64,000 bases of DNA from Cloacimonetes bacterium UBA3541 (GTDB taxonomy: Bacteria; Cloacimonadota; Cloacimonadia; Cloacimonadales; Cloacimonadaceae). The stretch covers positions 62,001-126,000 of the forward strand of contig DFOM01000059.1 in assembly GCA_002376725.1 (NCBI GenBank). The letters run 5' to 3'. Positions 26,595 to 36,256 of this stretch are shown here, one piece after another; position 1 is the stretch's first letter, and each line of letters opens with the position of its first letter. The notes beneath the pieces are model-generated. The model worked only from the letters and a program-made list of their open reading frames with translations. It had not been told where the DNA came from and made no database searches. A program made the position numbers and the translations under genes.

Positions 26595-27665
26595 ATGAAG
26601 AAAACAAAAGCAATCAAGTTCAAAGAATCTGTGGGTATTGATATTGGTAGTCATAGTGTGAAGGTAGTGCATCTGAAAAGATTGCACGAAGGCTTCAAAC
26701 TATTAAACTATGAAATCAGGCCCACCATCCCTATTGATATAGAATATGTGCCCAGTGATCTGCGTCCTGATCGTTTTGCTCCTATTATAGTGGAAATAAT
26801 GAAAACGCTGCATATCAATCCTAAGAAAATTCAACACTTGGTCACTTCCGTAGGTGGTGATAATACTAGTATCAAACAGATAAAAACTATCTTCCTCCCT
26901 GATGATGAGCTGGAATCTGCTTTGTTCTTTGAAGCAAAAAAACATATCCCTATCAGTGGAACCGATATGGTGCTGGATTATCAAGTTATTAGCGTAGAAG
27001 AAAAAACTAACAATATGAATATCTTATTAGCTGCTACTTCAAAAGAATTGCTCAACGAACATACTAATATTTTGACCACCGCCGGGTTATCACCTAATAT
27101 TGTGGATGTTGATTCTTTAGCTGTAGCAAATAGTTTTATCTTAAACGCCTTTGTGGAAGAAGGCGTGTATATTCTATTAAATTTAGGAGCTCATCGGACA
27201 AATATGGTTATATGGGGTCCTGAAGCTAAGTTCTTTGCTAGAGACATTCCTTATGGTGGCTATAATATCACACGTGATATTATGCGCAAGCGCCAGATGG
27301 AATGGCCTGAAGCAGAAAACTATAAAATGGAATGGGGATTGTTAGATGATCCCAGCAGAGCTGGAACTCAAACTATTAGTATGTTAGATATTTCGGAAAA
27401 ATCCACTGAGGATGCGATCGTAGAAGAATTAAGGCGTTCCTTACGTTTCTATGTCAAGGAAGCAGGTAATAGCGATTTCCGCAAAATCTACCTTATGGGT
27501 GGAACCGCTAAATTAAAGGGATTGCCAGAATATATTGAAGAAAAGGTTAATATTCCTACCGATGTATTCCGACCCTTCATTAATGTGGAAATGCCGGAAA
27601 AATTCGCTGATAAAAAAGACCCTCAACTTGCGTTAGCTATTGGCTTAGCTATGCGTTTAGAATAG
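26595..27665 (+). CDS. pilM: Type IV pilus assembly protein PilM
   Basis: An actin-like cytoplasmic ATPase-fold protein that joins the inner-membrane PilN-PilO pair to the motor. The 356-residue product has the phosphate-1 motif VGIDIGSHSVKVVHL near 13-27 and the C-terminal motif KIYLMGGTAKLKGLPEYIEE near 298-317, both typical of PilM. The residues around ILLNLGAHRTNMVIW (about 191-205) form the second phosphate loop. pilN follows after 9 bases. Confidence 0.93.
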   Translation: MKKTKAIKFKESVGIDIGSHSVKVVHLKRLHEGFKLLNYEIRPTIPIDIEYVPSDLRPDRFAPIIVEIMKTLHINPKKIQHLVTSVGGDNTSIKQIKTIFLPDDELESALFFEAKKHIPISGTDMVLDYQVISVEEKTNNMNILLAATSKELLNEHTNILTTAGLSPNIVDVDSLAVANSFILNAFVEEGVYILLNLGAHRTNMVIWGPEAKFFARDIPYGGYNITRDIMRKRQMEWPEAENYKMEWGLLDDPSRAGTQTISMLDISEKSTEDAIVEELRRSLRFYVKEAGNSDFRKIYLMGGTAKLKGLPEYIEEKVNIPTDVFRPFINVEMPEKFADKKDPQLALAIGLAMRLE

Positions 27666-27674
27666 GATATAATT

Positions 27675-28280
27675 ATGGAAAATATCTTTTATTTCAAAAT
27701 TAATCTTAACAAATATGGTGAATTAAAACTACAAGTAGAGAAAGAAAACAAGACTTTCCGCAATGCTGTTATTGCCTATTGCATTTGCGCATTGCTTCTA
27801 TTTGTCGGGCTTTTCTACATAAACAACGATATGAAAAAGAAGGTGGAAAACCGCCGCAAATTCTATCATCAAATCAGTTCTCAACTTTCAGCAGTAGAAT
27901 CAAGTGGTGAATATCTTTCTGCTCAGGACTTAGAAAGGCTGGCAAAAACTTTTAACAACCGTATTTTCTGGACTAAGAAATTGGAAGCTTTAAGCCGTGA
28001 AATTGACAAGCAGTTAGCCATTAGAAAATTTACCTATAGTAATGGAGTTCTCACTCTTAATGGCGTAATTGAAGTTAGTAGACACATTCAAGAAGGCGAT
28101 ATAATTTTCAATTTTATCCAGCGATTAAAGGCTAATCCAGAAATAAGCAACGATTTCCCCGAAATCAAAGCTGGACCTCAGATGCGGCAAATTGCAAAGG
28201 ATACTGAAATTCTTGAATTTATTATTGAATGTTACAGTCGGGAAGCAGCTCAAACACAACTTCAGAAGGTGCAACTATGA
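27675..28280 (+). CDS. pilN: Type IV pilus assembly protein PilN
   Basis: A bitopic inner-membrane protein. The 201-residue product has an N-terminal cytoplasmic segment with INLNKYGELK (about 8-17), the short PilM-binding region. A transmembrane helix lies near 32-53 (AVIAYCICALLLFVGLFYIN), then a coiled coil and a small periplasmic ferredoxin-like domain. The order PilM-PilN-PilO and the 4-base overlap with pilO support the call. Confidence 0.88.
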   Translation: MENIFYFKINLNKYGELKLQVEKENKTFRNAVIAYCICALLLFVGLFYINNDMKKKVENRRKFYHQISSQLSAVESSGEYLSAQDLERLAKTFNNRIFWTKKLEALSREIDKQLAIRKFTYSNGVLTLNGVIEVSRHIQEGDIIFNFIQRLKANPEISNDFPEIKAGPQMRQIAKDTEILEFIIECYSREAAQTQLQKVQL

Positions 28281-28822
28281 AAGAAAAATATCTACTCTTT
28301 ATCGTTGGTATGATTCTTGTTACTATCCTATTCTTCTGGATAGCCAACACTAATCTCAAGAAAAATTCTACTGAGATAGAACGATACGATAAAAATATTA
28401 AAACTACACTGGAAAAACTGAATAGTGCGATGTTAATGGATGCCCAATTAAGTCAGTTTAAAGAGATCCTGGATAATAGCTTAACTACTAGCGACCGTTT
28501 TTCTATAGACGAATTGAATGACTTCCAAAGAGAAATTGAAAGGTTAAGAGAAAATAATAAGATGAAATTGATTAGAATTTCAGATACTAATAAATACAAT
28601 CAACCTGGCTTATTGGAACACACCTATAATATTGAGTTAGAAGGAACATTTCAGCAAATGGGAAAATTTATATCTGATCTGGAAGCTCAAAATTATATCA
28701 TTAAAATCCAGTACCTTGATGTAAGCCCAACACAAGTTTCAGGAAAAACTGACCCTAATGCTCCGAATACTTATAAAATAACTATGGAACTTTCAATTTA
28801 TAAGGTTAAAAAGGAGGCTTGA
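28277..28822 (+). CDS. pilO: Type IV pilus assembly protein PilO
   Basis: Inner-membrane partner of PilN. I use the ATG at 28277, which overlaps the pilN stop as ATGA. The 181-residue product then starts MKEKYLLFIVGMILVTILFFW, an immediate transmembrane helix, followed by a coiled coil (about 30-60) and a periplasmic domain with EGTFQQMGKFISDLEAQNYI. A longer frame back to 28229 would add 16 polar residues before the helix and is not convincing. Confidence 0.88.
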   Translation: MKEKYLLFIVGMILVTILFFWIANTNLKKNSTEIERYDKNIKTTLEKLNSAMLMDAQLSQFKEILDNSLTTSDRFSIDELNDFQREIERLRENNKMKLIRISDTNKYNQPGLLEHTYNIELEGTFQQMGKFISDLEAQNYIIKIQYLDVSPTQVSGKTDPNAPNTYKITMELSIYKVKKEA

Positions 28823-28823
28823 A

Positions 28824-29369
28824 GTGCAGTTTAGATATCTGAAAGACCTGGCTATGGCATTAATTGCCATATCACTCATTGCCTGTGCTATTAAGCTTAT
28901 CTCACTTAATGCCGTAAACAACAAGATTCCTGCACAATCTAAATATACGCATGAATCCGTATCTGATACACTTAGAGCTCAAATTATGAGCATTGAATCC
29001 TCTATCTTAGACAGGAAAAATTTCGTTTTCTCAGTAAGCCACGACCCTCTACGTCAGGGTAATATCATTAAAGATAGATTTGATATGCAAAAAGAATTTG
29101 AAAACGCAGTAAGGAATATGTTTAGACCCACAGGATCTTATATTGATGAAGAAACTGGCAAAAGATTGGTTACGATTGAATATCAGGATAGAATCTATAC
29201 TGCCGGTGTGGGCGATGTTGTAGAAGGACGAAAAATTATGTGGATTACAGAACAAAATATTGGTATTTATTATGGTGGTCCTCAAACTATTCCTATACAA
29301 CCTCGTCCTCCTATACCAGATTTTTCCGCAGAAGAAACCAGACAACAATCCATAGAACAAAACTACTAA
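28824..29369 (+). CDS. PilP/GspC-like pilus assembly protein
   Basis: The 181-residue product starts with GTG after AAAAGGAGG and has one N-terminal hydrophobic segment (LAMALIAISLIACAIKLISL). A small C-terminal beta domain (VTIEYQDRIYTAGVGDVVEG, then KIMWITEQNIGIYYGG) has the look of the PilP/GspC homology region that links the inner-membrane complex to the secretin. Position directly before the secretin gene agrees. It has no clear lipobox, whereas proteobacterial PilP is a lipoprotein, so I leave the symbol blank. Confidence 0.65.
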   Translation: MQFRYLKDLAMALIAISLIACAIKLISLNAVNNKIPAQSKYTHESVSDTLRAQIMSIESSILDRKNFVFSVSHDPLRQGNIIKDRFDMQKEFENAVRNMFRPTGSYIDEETGKRLVTIEYQDRIYTAGVGDVVEGRKIMWITEQNIGIYYGGPQTIPIQPRPPIPDFSAEETRQQSIEQNY

Positions 29370-29400
29370 CTATGAAAAATATAATCAAGCTGGAGTTAAT

Positions 29401-30852
29401 ATGATACACCATTTCTCGTCTAAACACCTTATAATTTGTGCCCTCACAGTGTTGTTACTATGTTCCATAATTATACTGGAAGCACAATCAAGTAACTTAC
29501 GTAAACCTGTAACTCTAAATTGTATGGATGAACCCATATCTTCAGTATTAAATACTCTTTCCAGACTAAGTGGCACCAATATCGTGCTCGCTACAGATCA
29601 AACTGGCATCACGGAGAAAGAGCAACAAAGAGTTACTCTCAATATCAAAGAAGTACCTATTGAAACAGCTGTATCTCTGGTAGCTAAATCAGCAGGTTTA
29701 TCCTATAAAATTTATGGCGATAATACCTTTCTCGTTGGAACCCTCCAGAATATCTCTGAATCCGCTGGTGAACAAAGTCACATCATATATCTGAATTATC
29801 TGGATGCTGCGAAAGTTAGTAAAGCATTAGAAAATACTGATATCTCTGTTGTGCCCGTAGAAGGTCAAAATGCTATTATGGTATATACCAATACCGATAC
29901 TTTTGAAGGAATCCATAAGTTAGTGAAGCAAATGGATGTTCCACAAAAGCAAATTGAAATAAGAGTCCGTTTAATTGAAATTAACCTCACGGACTCCAAA
30001 AAATACGGTATAGATTGGAGTAGACTAAATCACTTAACTACTATAATTGCTGAAGACCCCGTCAATGCTGAGGGAACTGGATTACCCTACAATTATTCTG
30101 ATCTTGAGGGATATTTACCACATGGTAATCCTACAGATTTTGAACAATTACCAGATCAACAATATTTCCAGAAAATCAATGGATTTCACGATATCGGTCA
30201 TTTTAGTCGTCAATTAACAGCATTTGATATCACCATTGACTGGCTGTTGGAAAATAATGCTGCAAAGTTGTTGACTGATACTAGAGTAACCGCCTTGAAT
30301 GGTAATGAAGCTAATATCCATATCGGAGAAGTGGTTCCTTATGTTGTTACTGATAATGAAAAACAAATCCAGGTAGAAAGGGAACAGGTTGGTATTATGC
30401 TAACTGTTATTCCCACGGTCAATGATGAAGGTCTCATCACAGCTCAAATATCACCTGAAGTTAGTTCAGTCACTGAATTAGTTGGAGGTTATGTTCCCCG
30501 CACCAGAGTCCGTCGTATCAATTCAACGGTAACTGTTCCTAATGAACATAAGATTATAGTTGGAGGATTACTCAGCTCTAACATCACAAATAGAGTGTCT
30601 AAGGTTCCTTTACTGGGAGATTTACCCTTTATTGGAAAGCTCTTTCAACATAAAACGGAATACATAGATAACTCTGATTTAATTATAGAAATCACACCAC
30701 GGATAATTACAGCTGATCAATATCGTCCTGATCCTAATGTAGAGGTACTGAAAAATATCGGTGAACCCAAATTGGATGAGAGAATGACTCGTCGTCTTAT
30801 CCAATACGAAAGTATAAATAATAATAATAATGAGGAAAATGAGGGGAAATAA
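29401..30852 (+). CDS. pilQ: Secretin (PilQ/GspD family)
   Basis: Outer-membrane channel through which the pilus passes. The 483-residue product has an N-terminal signal anchor (LIICALTVLLLCSIIILEAQ), an STN-like domain (about 37-115, with VTLNIKEVPIETAVSLVAKSA), one N1-like domain (HIIYLNYLDAAKVSKAL and VEGQNAIMVYT) and the secretin core with KLLTDTRVTALNGNEANI, then VPLLGDLPFIGKLF at about 400-413. It is shorter than proteobacterial PilQ because AMIN domains are absent. The lipoprotein gene follows after one base. Confidence 0.92.
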   Translation: MIHHFSSKHLIICALTVLLLCSIIILEAQSSNLRKPVTLNCMDEPISSVLNTLSRLSGTNIVLATDQTGITEKEQQRVTLNIKEVPIETAVSLVAKSAGLSYKIYGDNTFLVGTLQNISESAGEQSHIIYLNYLDAAKVSKALENTDISVVPVEGQNAIMVYTNTDTFEGIHKLVKQMDVPQKQIEIRVRLIEINLTDSKKYGIDWSRLNHLTTIIAEDPVNAEGTGLPYNYSDLEGYLPHGNPTDFEQLPDQQYFQKINGFHDIGHFSRQLTAFDITIDWLLENNAAKLLTDTRVTALNGNEANIHIGEVVPYVVTDNEKQIQVEREQVGIMLTVIPTVNDEGLITAQISPEVSSVTELVGGYVPRTRVRRINSTVTVPNEHKIIVGGLLSSNITNRVSKVPLLGDLPFIGKLFQHKTEYIDNSDLIIEITPRIITADQYRPDPNVEVLKNIGEPKLDERMTRRLIQYESINNNNNEENEGK

Positions 30853-30853
30853 A

Positions 30854-33106
30854 ATGAATAAAATTAATCGCCTATTCCCAATATTTATTTTCCTGGTTTT
30901 AGCACTTATCTTAGTCATTACTTCTTGTGATAGACGCAATCCACCTCCAACTGGCATTGGTGTGGTCAAACCCTCTGAAGTAGTTAAAATTACTAAGATA
31001 TTAGCCGAGCCAGATACTATATATTGTGACAATAATATTACTTTTTCCCAGATCAGTGTCACCGTAAAGGATGGTGATGGTTTTGCTATACCTGGGAAAA
31101 TAGTTAATTTCCGAGCCACTATTGGAAGAATACTACGTAGTGTACCTACAGATAGTAGTGGTGTTGCAACTACTACCTTCTGGGATGATGGAGAACAGGG
31201 ACTAGCTGAAATAATGGCTGTAGTGCAGAATATCTCGGAAAGCACTAACACTGTTATATCTGCTGATACCGCTAGGGTTGAAGTTTTTATTGATGAAGTT
31301 CCACCAGTTGAATCAATTACTCTCAATTTCTTATCCCAGGCTGATCCCTATCCTATGACGGTAATGCAAACCACGGAGATTAATGCTACGGCAAAAAATA
31401 ACCTAGGCAATACGGTACCAGATAATACTCTCATAACCTTCACTTGCACTAAGGGTAAATTTGTAGATGAGGCTGGTAATAACCTAGGTATGAGTATCGT
31501 TGCCAAAACGGTAAACGGTAGAGCCTATGCTCGTTATAATGCTGGAGCTGTAGCTACGACGACTCCAGGAGTAGATCCAGCCTATGTAACTGCCAGTATT
31601 GGAGATATATCTAGCACTAGAGAAGTTATGATTTACCCTGGCAACCCATTCAATATTCGCCTGCAATCCTTTGTCCAAGTAGGTGATGAGATGGTTGAAT
31701 CCGATACCAGCTCCGTTGCCAGCCCAAATAATATCTATATGCGTGCAACTCTTAATGACCCCAATGGAAACCCCTGTCCTACCAAACCTGTCCGTTTTGA
31801 GACTGATCTTGGCACCTTTATGAATACCACTCAGTCTATCACACTAAATACTAATACAATGGGTGAGGCTCAGGTAAGATTTACTCCTGGTCTTACAGCA
31901 GGTGCAGCAACTATTAAAGCTTTTGCCAACAACGATACTTTGCAAACTCAGCTAATCTTTAATATCAAATCGGATGATATTTATTCAATATCCTTCACTC
32001 AGCAAGAACAGGTAACTCTTAATGTTGCTAATACTGGCGGTGTTGATTCAGCCATTTTAAGAGTTAAACTAAAAGATATAAACGGTAATTTAATAGATTA
32101 TCCGCAGGAAGTATATTTTCGTATTGTTAATTTAAATCCTCCTGCTGGAGCTAATTTAAACGGATATCCGGTTACTGATAGTGTGTTAGTAATATCAACA
32201 GGAGGAGAGGCACAGGTCTCAGTGAATAGTGGAACCGAATCTGGAATTCTCATAATTAGAGCCTCCTGTTTTGCTAAAGATGGACGTTGGATACATGCTA
32301 CTAAAGCAAATATTGTGATTCATGCTGGACCTCCAGCTGAAGTTATCCCCTTTATTGGCGGTTTTAATACGGGACAGAATATGGGTGGAGGTCTCTGGAG
32401 AGTTGTAGCTGGAGCAGTGGTTAAAGATATGTACGGTAATCCCGTTGAAACTACTTCAGTATTCTTTGAACTAATAAACAATGTCACAAATTGTCAAATT
32501 GGAGCTGATGGTTTTACAGGAAATGTAAGTGTAGAAGATGACTCTTTAAGGGGTGTTGCTTATACCACGGTTACTTACTCAGGAATATATACTTATGATT
32601 GGATTACTATACGAGCTCGTACTGGAGAAGTAGAAGGAGAAGGGGTGGATGGATATGCTACTGTTCAGTTACCTTTAAATGACCCTCATTTTGAAGCAAC
32701 ACCTGTTCCGGCACATCTTAATTTCTTTGTCAGTGATACTTGGAAAACCGGAGACTTTTACGCTGTGCTTACTGATGGACAGGGTCAACCAGTTGGTAAT
32801 GCTGTAATTATATGTACCAGTACAAAAGGTGAGTTTGTCGCTATTCCGGGATTCCATAATAATTATCCCTTTGATCCAGCCTGGCAAATTATAACTGATG
32901 ATGGAAGCTATGGTACCGGAGATAAAGCAGGTTGGGCTTGGGGACAAATTAAATTCCATAAATTAGAAGTCCCAGCCGGTGATGAAACAAGTCAGACACC
33001 AGGACAAACTACTGGCGTTATAACTCTCCGAATCTTAGGGACAAATGTCTCTACAGAAGTCAGTATTGTTCTTTATCGTTATTGGGATTCTTGCCCACCG
33101 TTTTAA
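30854..33106 (+). CDS. Ig-like (Big_1-type) repeat lipoprotein within the pilus operon
   Basis: The start is the ATG at 30854, one base after the secretin stop, with GAGGGG upstream. The product is 750 residues. The N-terminus (NRLFPIFIFLVLALILVITSC|DRR) is a lipoprotein signal with the lipid-modified Cys near residue 27. The rest is a chain of at least four invasin/Big_1-like Ig domains, with recurring patterns such as SVTVKDGDGFAIPGKIVNF, ATLNDPNGNPCPTKPVRFET and AVLTDGQGQPVGNAVIICTS. Such domains form extended surface stalks. Placement between PilQ and PilB implies a pilus-linked role at the outer membrane, for example secretin support or adhesion; this is inference. Confidence 0.8.
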   Translation: MNKINRLFPIFIFLVLALILVITSCDRRNPPPTGIGVVKPSEVVKITKILAEPDTIYCDNNITFSQISVTVKDGDGFAIPGKIVNFRATIGRILRSVPTDSSGVATTTFWDDGEQGLAEIMAVVQNISESTNTVISADTARVEVFIDEVPPVESITLNFLSQADPYPMTVMQTTEINATAKNNLGNTVPDNTLITFTCTKGKFVDEAGNNLGMSIVAKTVNGRAYARYNAGAVATTTPGVDPAYVTASIGDISSTREVMIYPGNPFNIRLQSFVQVGDEMVESDTSSVASPNNIYMRATLNDPNGNPCPTKPVRFETDLGTFMNTTQSITLNTNTMGEAQVRFTPGLTAGAATIKAFANNDTLQTQLIFNIKSDDIYSISFTQQEQVTLNVANTGGVDSAILRVKLKDINGNLIDYPQEVYFRIVNLNPPAGANLNGYPVTDSVLVISTGGEAQVSVNSGTESGILIIRASCFAKDGRWIHATKANIVIHAGPPAEVIPFIGGFNTGQNMGGGLWRVVAGAVVKDMYGNPVETTSVFFELINNVTNCQIGADGFTGNVSVEDDSLRGVAYTTVTYSGIYTYDWITIRARTGEVEGEGVDGYATVQLPLNDPHFEATPVPAHLNFFVSDTWKTGDFYAVLTDGQGQPVGNAVIICTSTKGEFVAIPGFHNNYPFDPAWQIITDDGSYGTGDKAGWAWGQIKFHKLEVPAGDETSQTPGQTTGVITLRILGTNVSTEVSIVLYRYWDSCPPF

Positions 33107-33117
33107 AAATTAGGTTT

Positions 33118-33155
33118 GAGGGATGGCGGTAATATGCCACCCCTCATTATATATT
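33118..33155 (+). terminator. Hairpin between lipoprotein and pilB (partial terminator or processing site)
   Basis: GAGGG-A-TGGC (33118-33127) pairs with GCCA-C-CCCTC (33136-33145) around an 8-base loop, giving nine pairs with one internal mismatch, followed by the U-poor ATTATATATTTT. It could attenuate or stabilise the upstream message in the long operon, because the pilB gene starts 59 bases further on. Confidence 0.55.
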
Positions 33156-33203
33156 TTACATCCGTGTAGGATAAGGCTTTTGAATTATAAAGGAAGTTAA
33201 TAA

Positions 33204-34913
33204 ATGGCTTTTAACCCTCAATTTGCCAGATTGGGCGAAATTCTTGTCCATGAAGGTTATGTTACTGAAGACCAGGTAAAAGAAGCTTTAATAAAGCAAT
33301 CTAACTTTGGCTTAAAACTGGGCGAGACAATGATAAAACTCGGTTATTTAACCGAGGAACAACTACTCAAAGCCCTTAATATGCAATTAGGCTATGATAT
33401 CGTTGATGAAAAAGAGGTTATGGACCTGGATATAGATACGGTAAGTAGAATTCCGGAACCCTATGCTGTTGAGAATCGGGTTATTGCTCTTCGTGAAGAT
33501 GCTGATGGAATGGTAGTTGCTATGGCGGATCCAGATAATCTAACTGTGCTGGATAGCTTGAAGAAGATTTTAGGTACTAATGTTAAACCTAAGCTTATCT
33601 CGGATTCTATGCTTCATGACACTATTGAAAAGTATTATAAAAGCATCCGTACTACCACTGAAGTTGAAGAAGCGGTTGGTGGTTTTGACTTTGTAGCTAT
33701 AGATGAAGATGAAAACGAAATTACTATTGCAGCTGTTTCCCAGGAAGCTGATGCACCTGTGGTGAAACTTGTAAACCTAATCATCAATGAAGCTATCAAA
33801 GCTAATGCCACCGATATTCACATTGAACCCTTAACAAAACATACACGAGTTCGTTATCGTATTGATGGAGCTCTTCGTGAAGTTATGACTCCTCCTATTG
33901 GTATGCATCCAGGGATTATTTCTTTAGTCAAGGTTATGTCTAAATTGAATATTGCAGAACGTCGTCTTCCTCAGGATGGTCATATCTCATTAAAAACATC
34001 AATTAAAAGTGTTGATGTCCGTGTTTCTATAACGCCTACCGTCCTGGGTGAAAAGGTAGTTATGCGTCTATTAGATAAAGGTGAGTTCGGTTTCAAACTC
34101 TCTACTCTCGGTTTTGAACAAGAGGATATGGCAATTTTTTCCAAAATTATACGTCGTCCTTATGGCATCATTATTGTTTCAGGACCTACTGGAAGTGGAA
34201 AATCTACTACACTACATGCTGCTTTAAAAGAAATTGAGGACATTGAAACCAATATTGTTACGGTTGAAGACCCGGTTGAATATCGTGTGGAAGGTGTTAC
34301 TCAGATAGAGACCAAAGAACAGATTGGATTAACTTTTGGTTCTGCTCTCCGTTCCGTGCTTCGTCAAGACCCCGATATAGTACTCATTGGTGAAATCCGT
34401 GATGAAGAAACAGCTGATATTGCTATTAAATTCTCTCTTACCGGACATCTTGTTTTCACTACCCTGCATGCTAATGATGCTCCTTCTACAATTACTCGTC
34501 TAATTGATATTGGAATCAAACCTTATCTAGTTGGTTCTTCGCTGTGTTTGGTTATGGCTCAAAGACTGGTGCGGAAAATCTGTCCTCATTGTATCACTGA
34601 TTATAAACCTACAGAGCAAGAACTAAGTGACTGTGGTATAACTCCAGAAGAAGCAGCACAGATAAACTTTAAAATTGGTCGTGGCTGCGTACATTGTGAT
34701 AATACTGGTTATTCAGGACGGACAGGGATTTTTGAATTGCTAACAGTTAATCCTGAAATCCGTCGTATTATCTACGAAGGTGGCAATCAGGATTTAATTC
34801 AGGATGCTGCATTAAATAGTGGAATGCGTTCTCTTCATGATGCCGCAATAATTAAAATGAAAAAAGGTCTCACTACCATCCGTGAAGTCATTAAATTGAC
34901 TATTGTTGAATAA
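33204..34913 (+). CDS. pilB: Pilus extension ATPase PilB
   Basis: The ATPase that powers pilus assembly. The 569-residue product has the N-terminal T2SSE/MshEN domain (GEILVHEGYVTEDQVKEAL, residues 11-29, and its repeat GETMIKLGYLTEEQLLKAL, 40-58). The catalytic core follows with Walker A SGPTGSGKST at 326-335, VTVEDPVEYRVEG, and Walker B DPDIVLIGEIRDEE near 390-403. The zinc-binding cysteine pairs CPHC and CVHC lie in the C-terminal part, with GYSGRTGIFELL. The length is typical. Preceded by AAGGAAG. Confidence 0.95.
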   Translation: MAFNPQFARLGEILVHEGYVTEDQVKEALIKQSNFGLKLGETMIKLGYLTEEQLLKALNMQLGYDIVDEKEVMDLDIDTVSRIPEPYAVENRVIALREDADGMVVAMADPDNLTVLDSLKKILGTNVKPKLISDSMLHDTIEKYYKSIRTTTEVEEAVGGFDFVAIDEDENEITIAAVSQEADAPVVKLVNLIINEAIKANATDIHIEPLTKHTRVRYRIDGALREVMTPPIGMHPGIISLVKVMSKLNIAERRLPQDGHISLKTSIKSVDVRVSITPTVLGEKVVMRLLDKGEFGFKLSTLGFEQEDMAIFSKIIRRPYGIIIVSGPTGSGKSTTLHAALKEIEDIETNIVTVEDPVEYRVEGVTQIETKEQIGLTFGSALRSVLRQDPDIVLIGEIRDEETADIAIKFSLTGHLVFTTLHANDAPSTITRLIDIGIKPYLVGSSLCLVMAQRLVRKICPHCITDYKPTEQELSDCGITPEEAAQINFKIGRGCVHCDNTGYSGRTGIFELLTVNPEIRRIIYEGGNQDLIQDAALNSGMRSLHDAAIIKMKKGLTTIREVIKLTIVE

Positions 34914-34937
34914 TTACTTAAAAGAAGGTTTCTTCCT

Positions 34938-36191
34938 ATGCCTAATTTTGCCTATATAATTAAAGATGCTAAAGGTGCCCGAATAGAGGGTATTGTCAAG
35001 GCTGATTCTCTTGACCAAGCTGTGGATAAATTATCCAAAGAAGGTAGCACTATAATTTCCGTTAAAGCAGCTGCTGAAGGTGCGTTCAAGGGAAAGATGT
35101 CTCTTGCTGATAAGATAATGCTATCTATCTATAAATGGCGTACCGGTGTAAGCTTAAAAACACTCGTATTTTTCACCCGACAACTTGCTACTATGTATTC
35201 TGCAGGATTAACCATTGAAAAAGCTCTTATTGACCTGGAAAAAACCGAAAAGAATAAAAAATTCGCTAAGGTATTAAAACAACTCGCTGATGATATACGC
35301 AAAGGTTATTCCTTGTCGGAAGCTATGGAACAACATCCAGGTGTCTTTAATCCTATGTATATAGCCCTGGTAAAAGCTGGTGAAGTTTCGGGAACTCTGC
35401 ACACAACGCTAAATGAACTGGCTGACTATCTGGAAAAAATGGAAGATACACATCGTAAAGTAAAATCCGCTATGGCTTATCCTTTCTTTATCCTCATATT
35501 TCTCATAATTGTAGTATTCTTCCTTTTCTACTATATCGTGCCTATGTTCGCTGAAGTTTATGCTGGTTTTAATGCCGAATTACCAGGTCCTACTTTGGTT
35601 GCTATCGCTATTAGCAATTTCTTGACTAATAATATCTTTCTCGCTATTTTTATAGTCCTGGCTATTGCAGCTACGATCTGGATTGTTAATCTAACTGATC
35701 GTGGACGTTATGTCTGGGATTCAATAAAATTAAAAATACCTATCATCGGTAGCATTACGCTCAATTCTATTATGAGTAAATTTGCGCGCACTTTCTCTAT
35801 CCTTATGAGTGCTGGAGTTCCTATTATGGATACTATGGAATTGACGGAAAATGTTGTGCAAAATGCCGTTATTGAAGGTGGAATCAGACGTGCACGGGTT
35901 ATGGTAAAAGAAGGTTATGGCGTAGCTAATGCCTTTAGAAGAACCGGACTTTTCCCACCCACTATTCTCCAGATGATTAGCACTGGTGAAGAAACAGGAG
36001 ATATGGATAAACTCCTGGGAAAAGCTGCAGAATTTTACGAAAAACTGGTTGATTCAGTTATAGACCGTTTGACTTCGCTTATAGAACCTTTGCTGATTGT
36101 GATTATGGCAATTGTTGTCGGTAGCATTATCATTACTGTATATCTGCCTATCTTCAGCCTGGGTGAAGCTATGAGTCAGGGTCTTAGATAA
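34938..36191 (+). CDS. pilC: Inner-membrane platform protein PilC
   Basis: The polytopic core protein of the pilus machine on which the ATPases act. The 417-residue product has two GspF domains (about 75-195 and 275-400). Key segments are FFTRQLATMYSAGLTIEKAL (about 75-94) and FARTFSILMSAGVPIMDTM (about 278-296), with hydrophobic helices near 180-200, 220-245 and 380-405. It starts 24 bases after pilB and is the last gene before a strong terminator, so it closes the operon. Confidence 0.94.
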   Translation: MPNFAYIIKDAKGARIEGIVKADSLDQAVDKLSKEGSTIISVKAAAEGAFKGKMSLADKIMLSIYKWRTGVSLKTLVFFTRQLATMYSAGLTIEKALIDLEKTEKNKKFAKVLKQLADDIRKGYSLSEAMEQHPGVFNPMYIALVKAGEVSGTLHTTLNELADYLEKMEDTHRKVKSAMAYPFFILIFLIIVVFFLFYYIVPMFAEVYAGFNAELPGPTLVAIAISNFLTNNIFLAIFIVLAIAATIWIVNLTDRGRYVWDSIKLKIPIIGSITLNSIMSKFARTFSILMSAGVPIMDTMELTENVVQNAVIEGGIRRARVMVKEGYGVANAFRRTGLFPPTILQMISTGEETGDMDKLLGKAAEFYEKLVDSVIDRLTSLIEPLLIVIMAIVVGSIIITVYLPIFSLGEAMSQGLR

Positions 36192-36217
36192 TATTTAATG
36201 TTAACTTAGTAATAAAT

Positions 36218-36256
36218 AAATCGGGAATCGGTTTAAATATCGTTCCCGATTTTTTA
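36218..36256 (+). terminator. Intrinsic terminator of the pilus operon
   Basis: AAATCGGGAA (36218-36227) pairs with TTCCCGATTT (36243-36252), a perfect 10-bp stem with a 15-base loop, followed by a run of six Ts. It lies 27 bases after the pilC stop. Confidence 0.9.

Noticed and set aside
30830..30853. Earlier start for the Ig-repeat lipoprotein
   Set aside because: It would place eight charged residues before the signal peptide and overlap the secretin gene; the ATG at 30854 has a good ribosome site.
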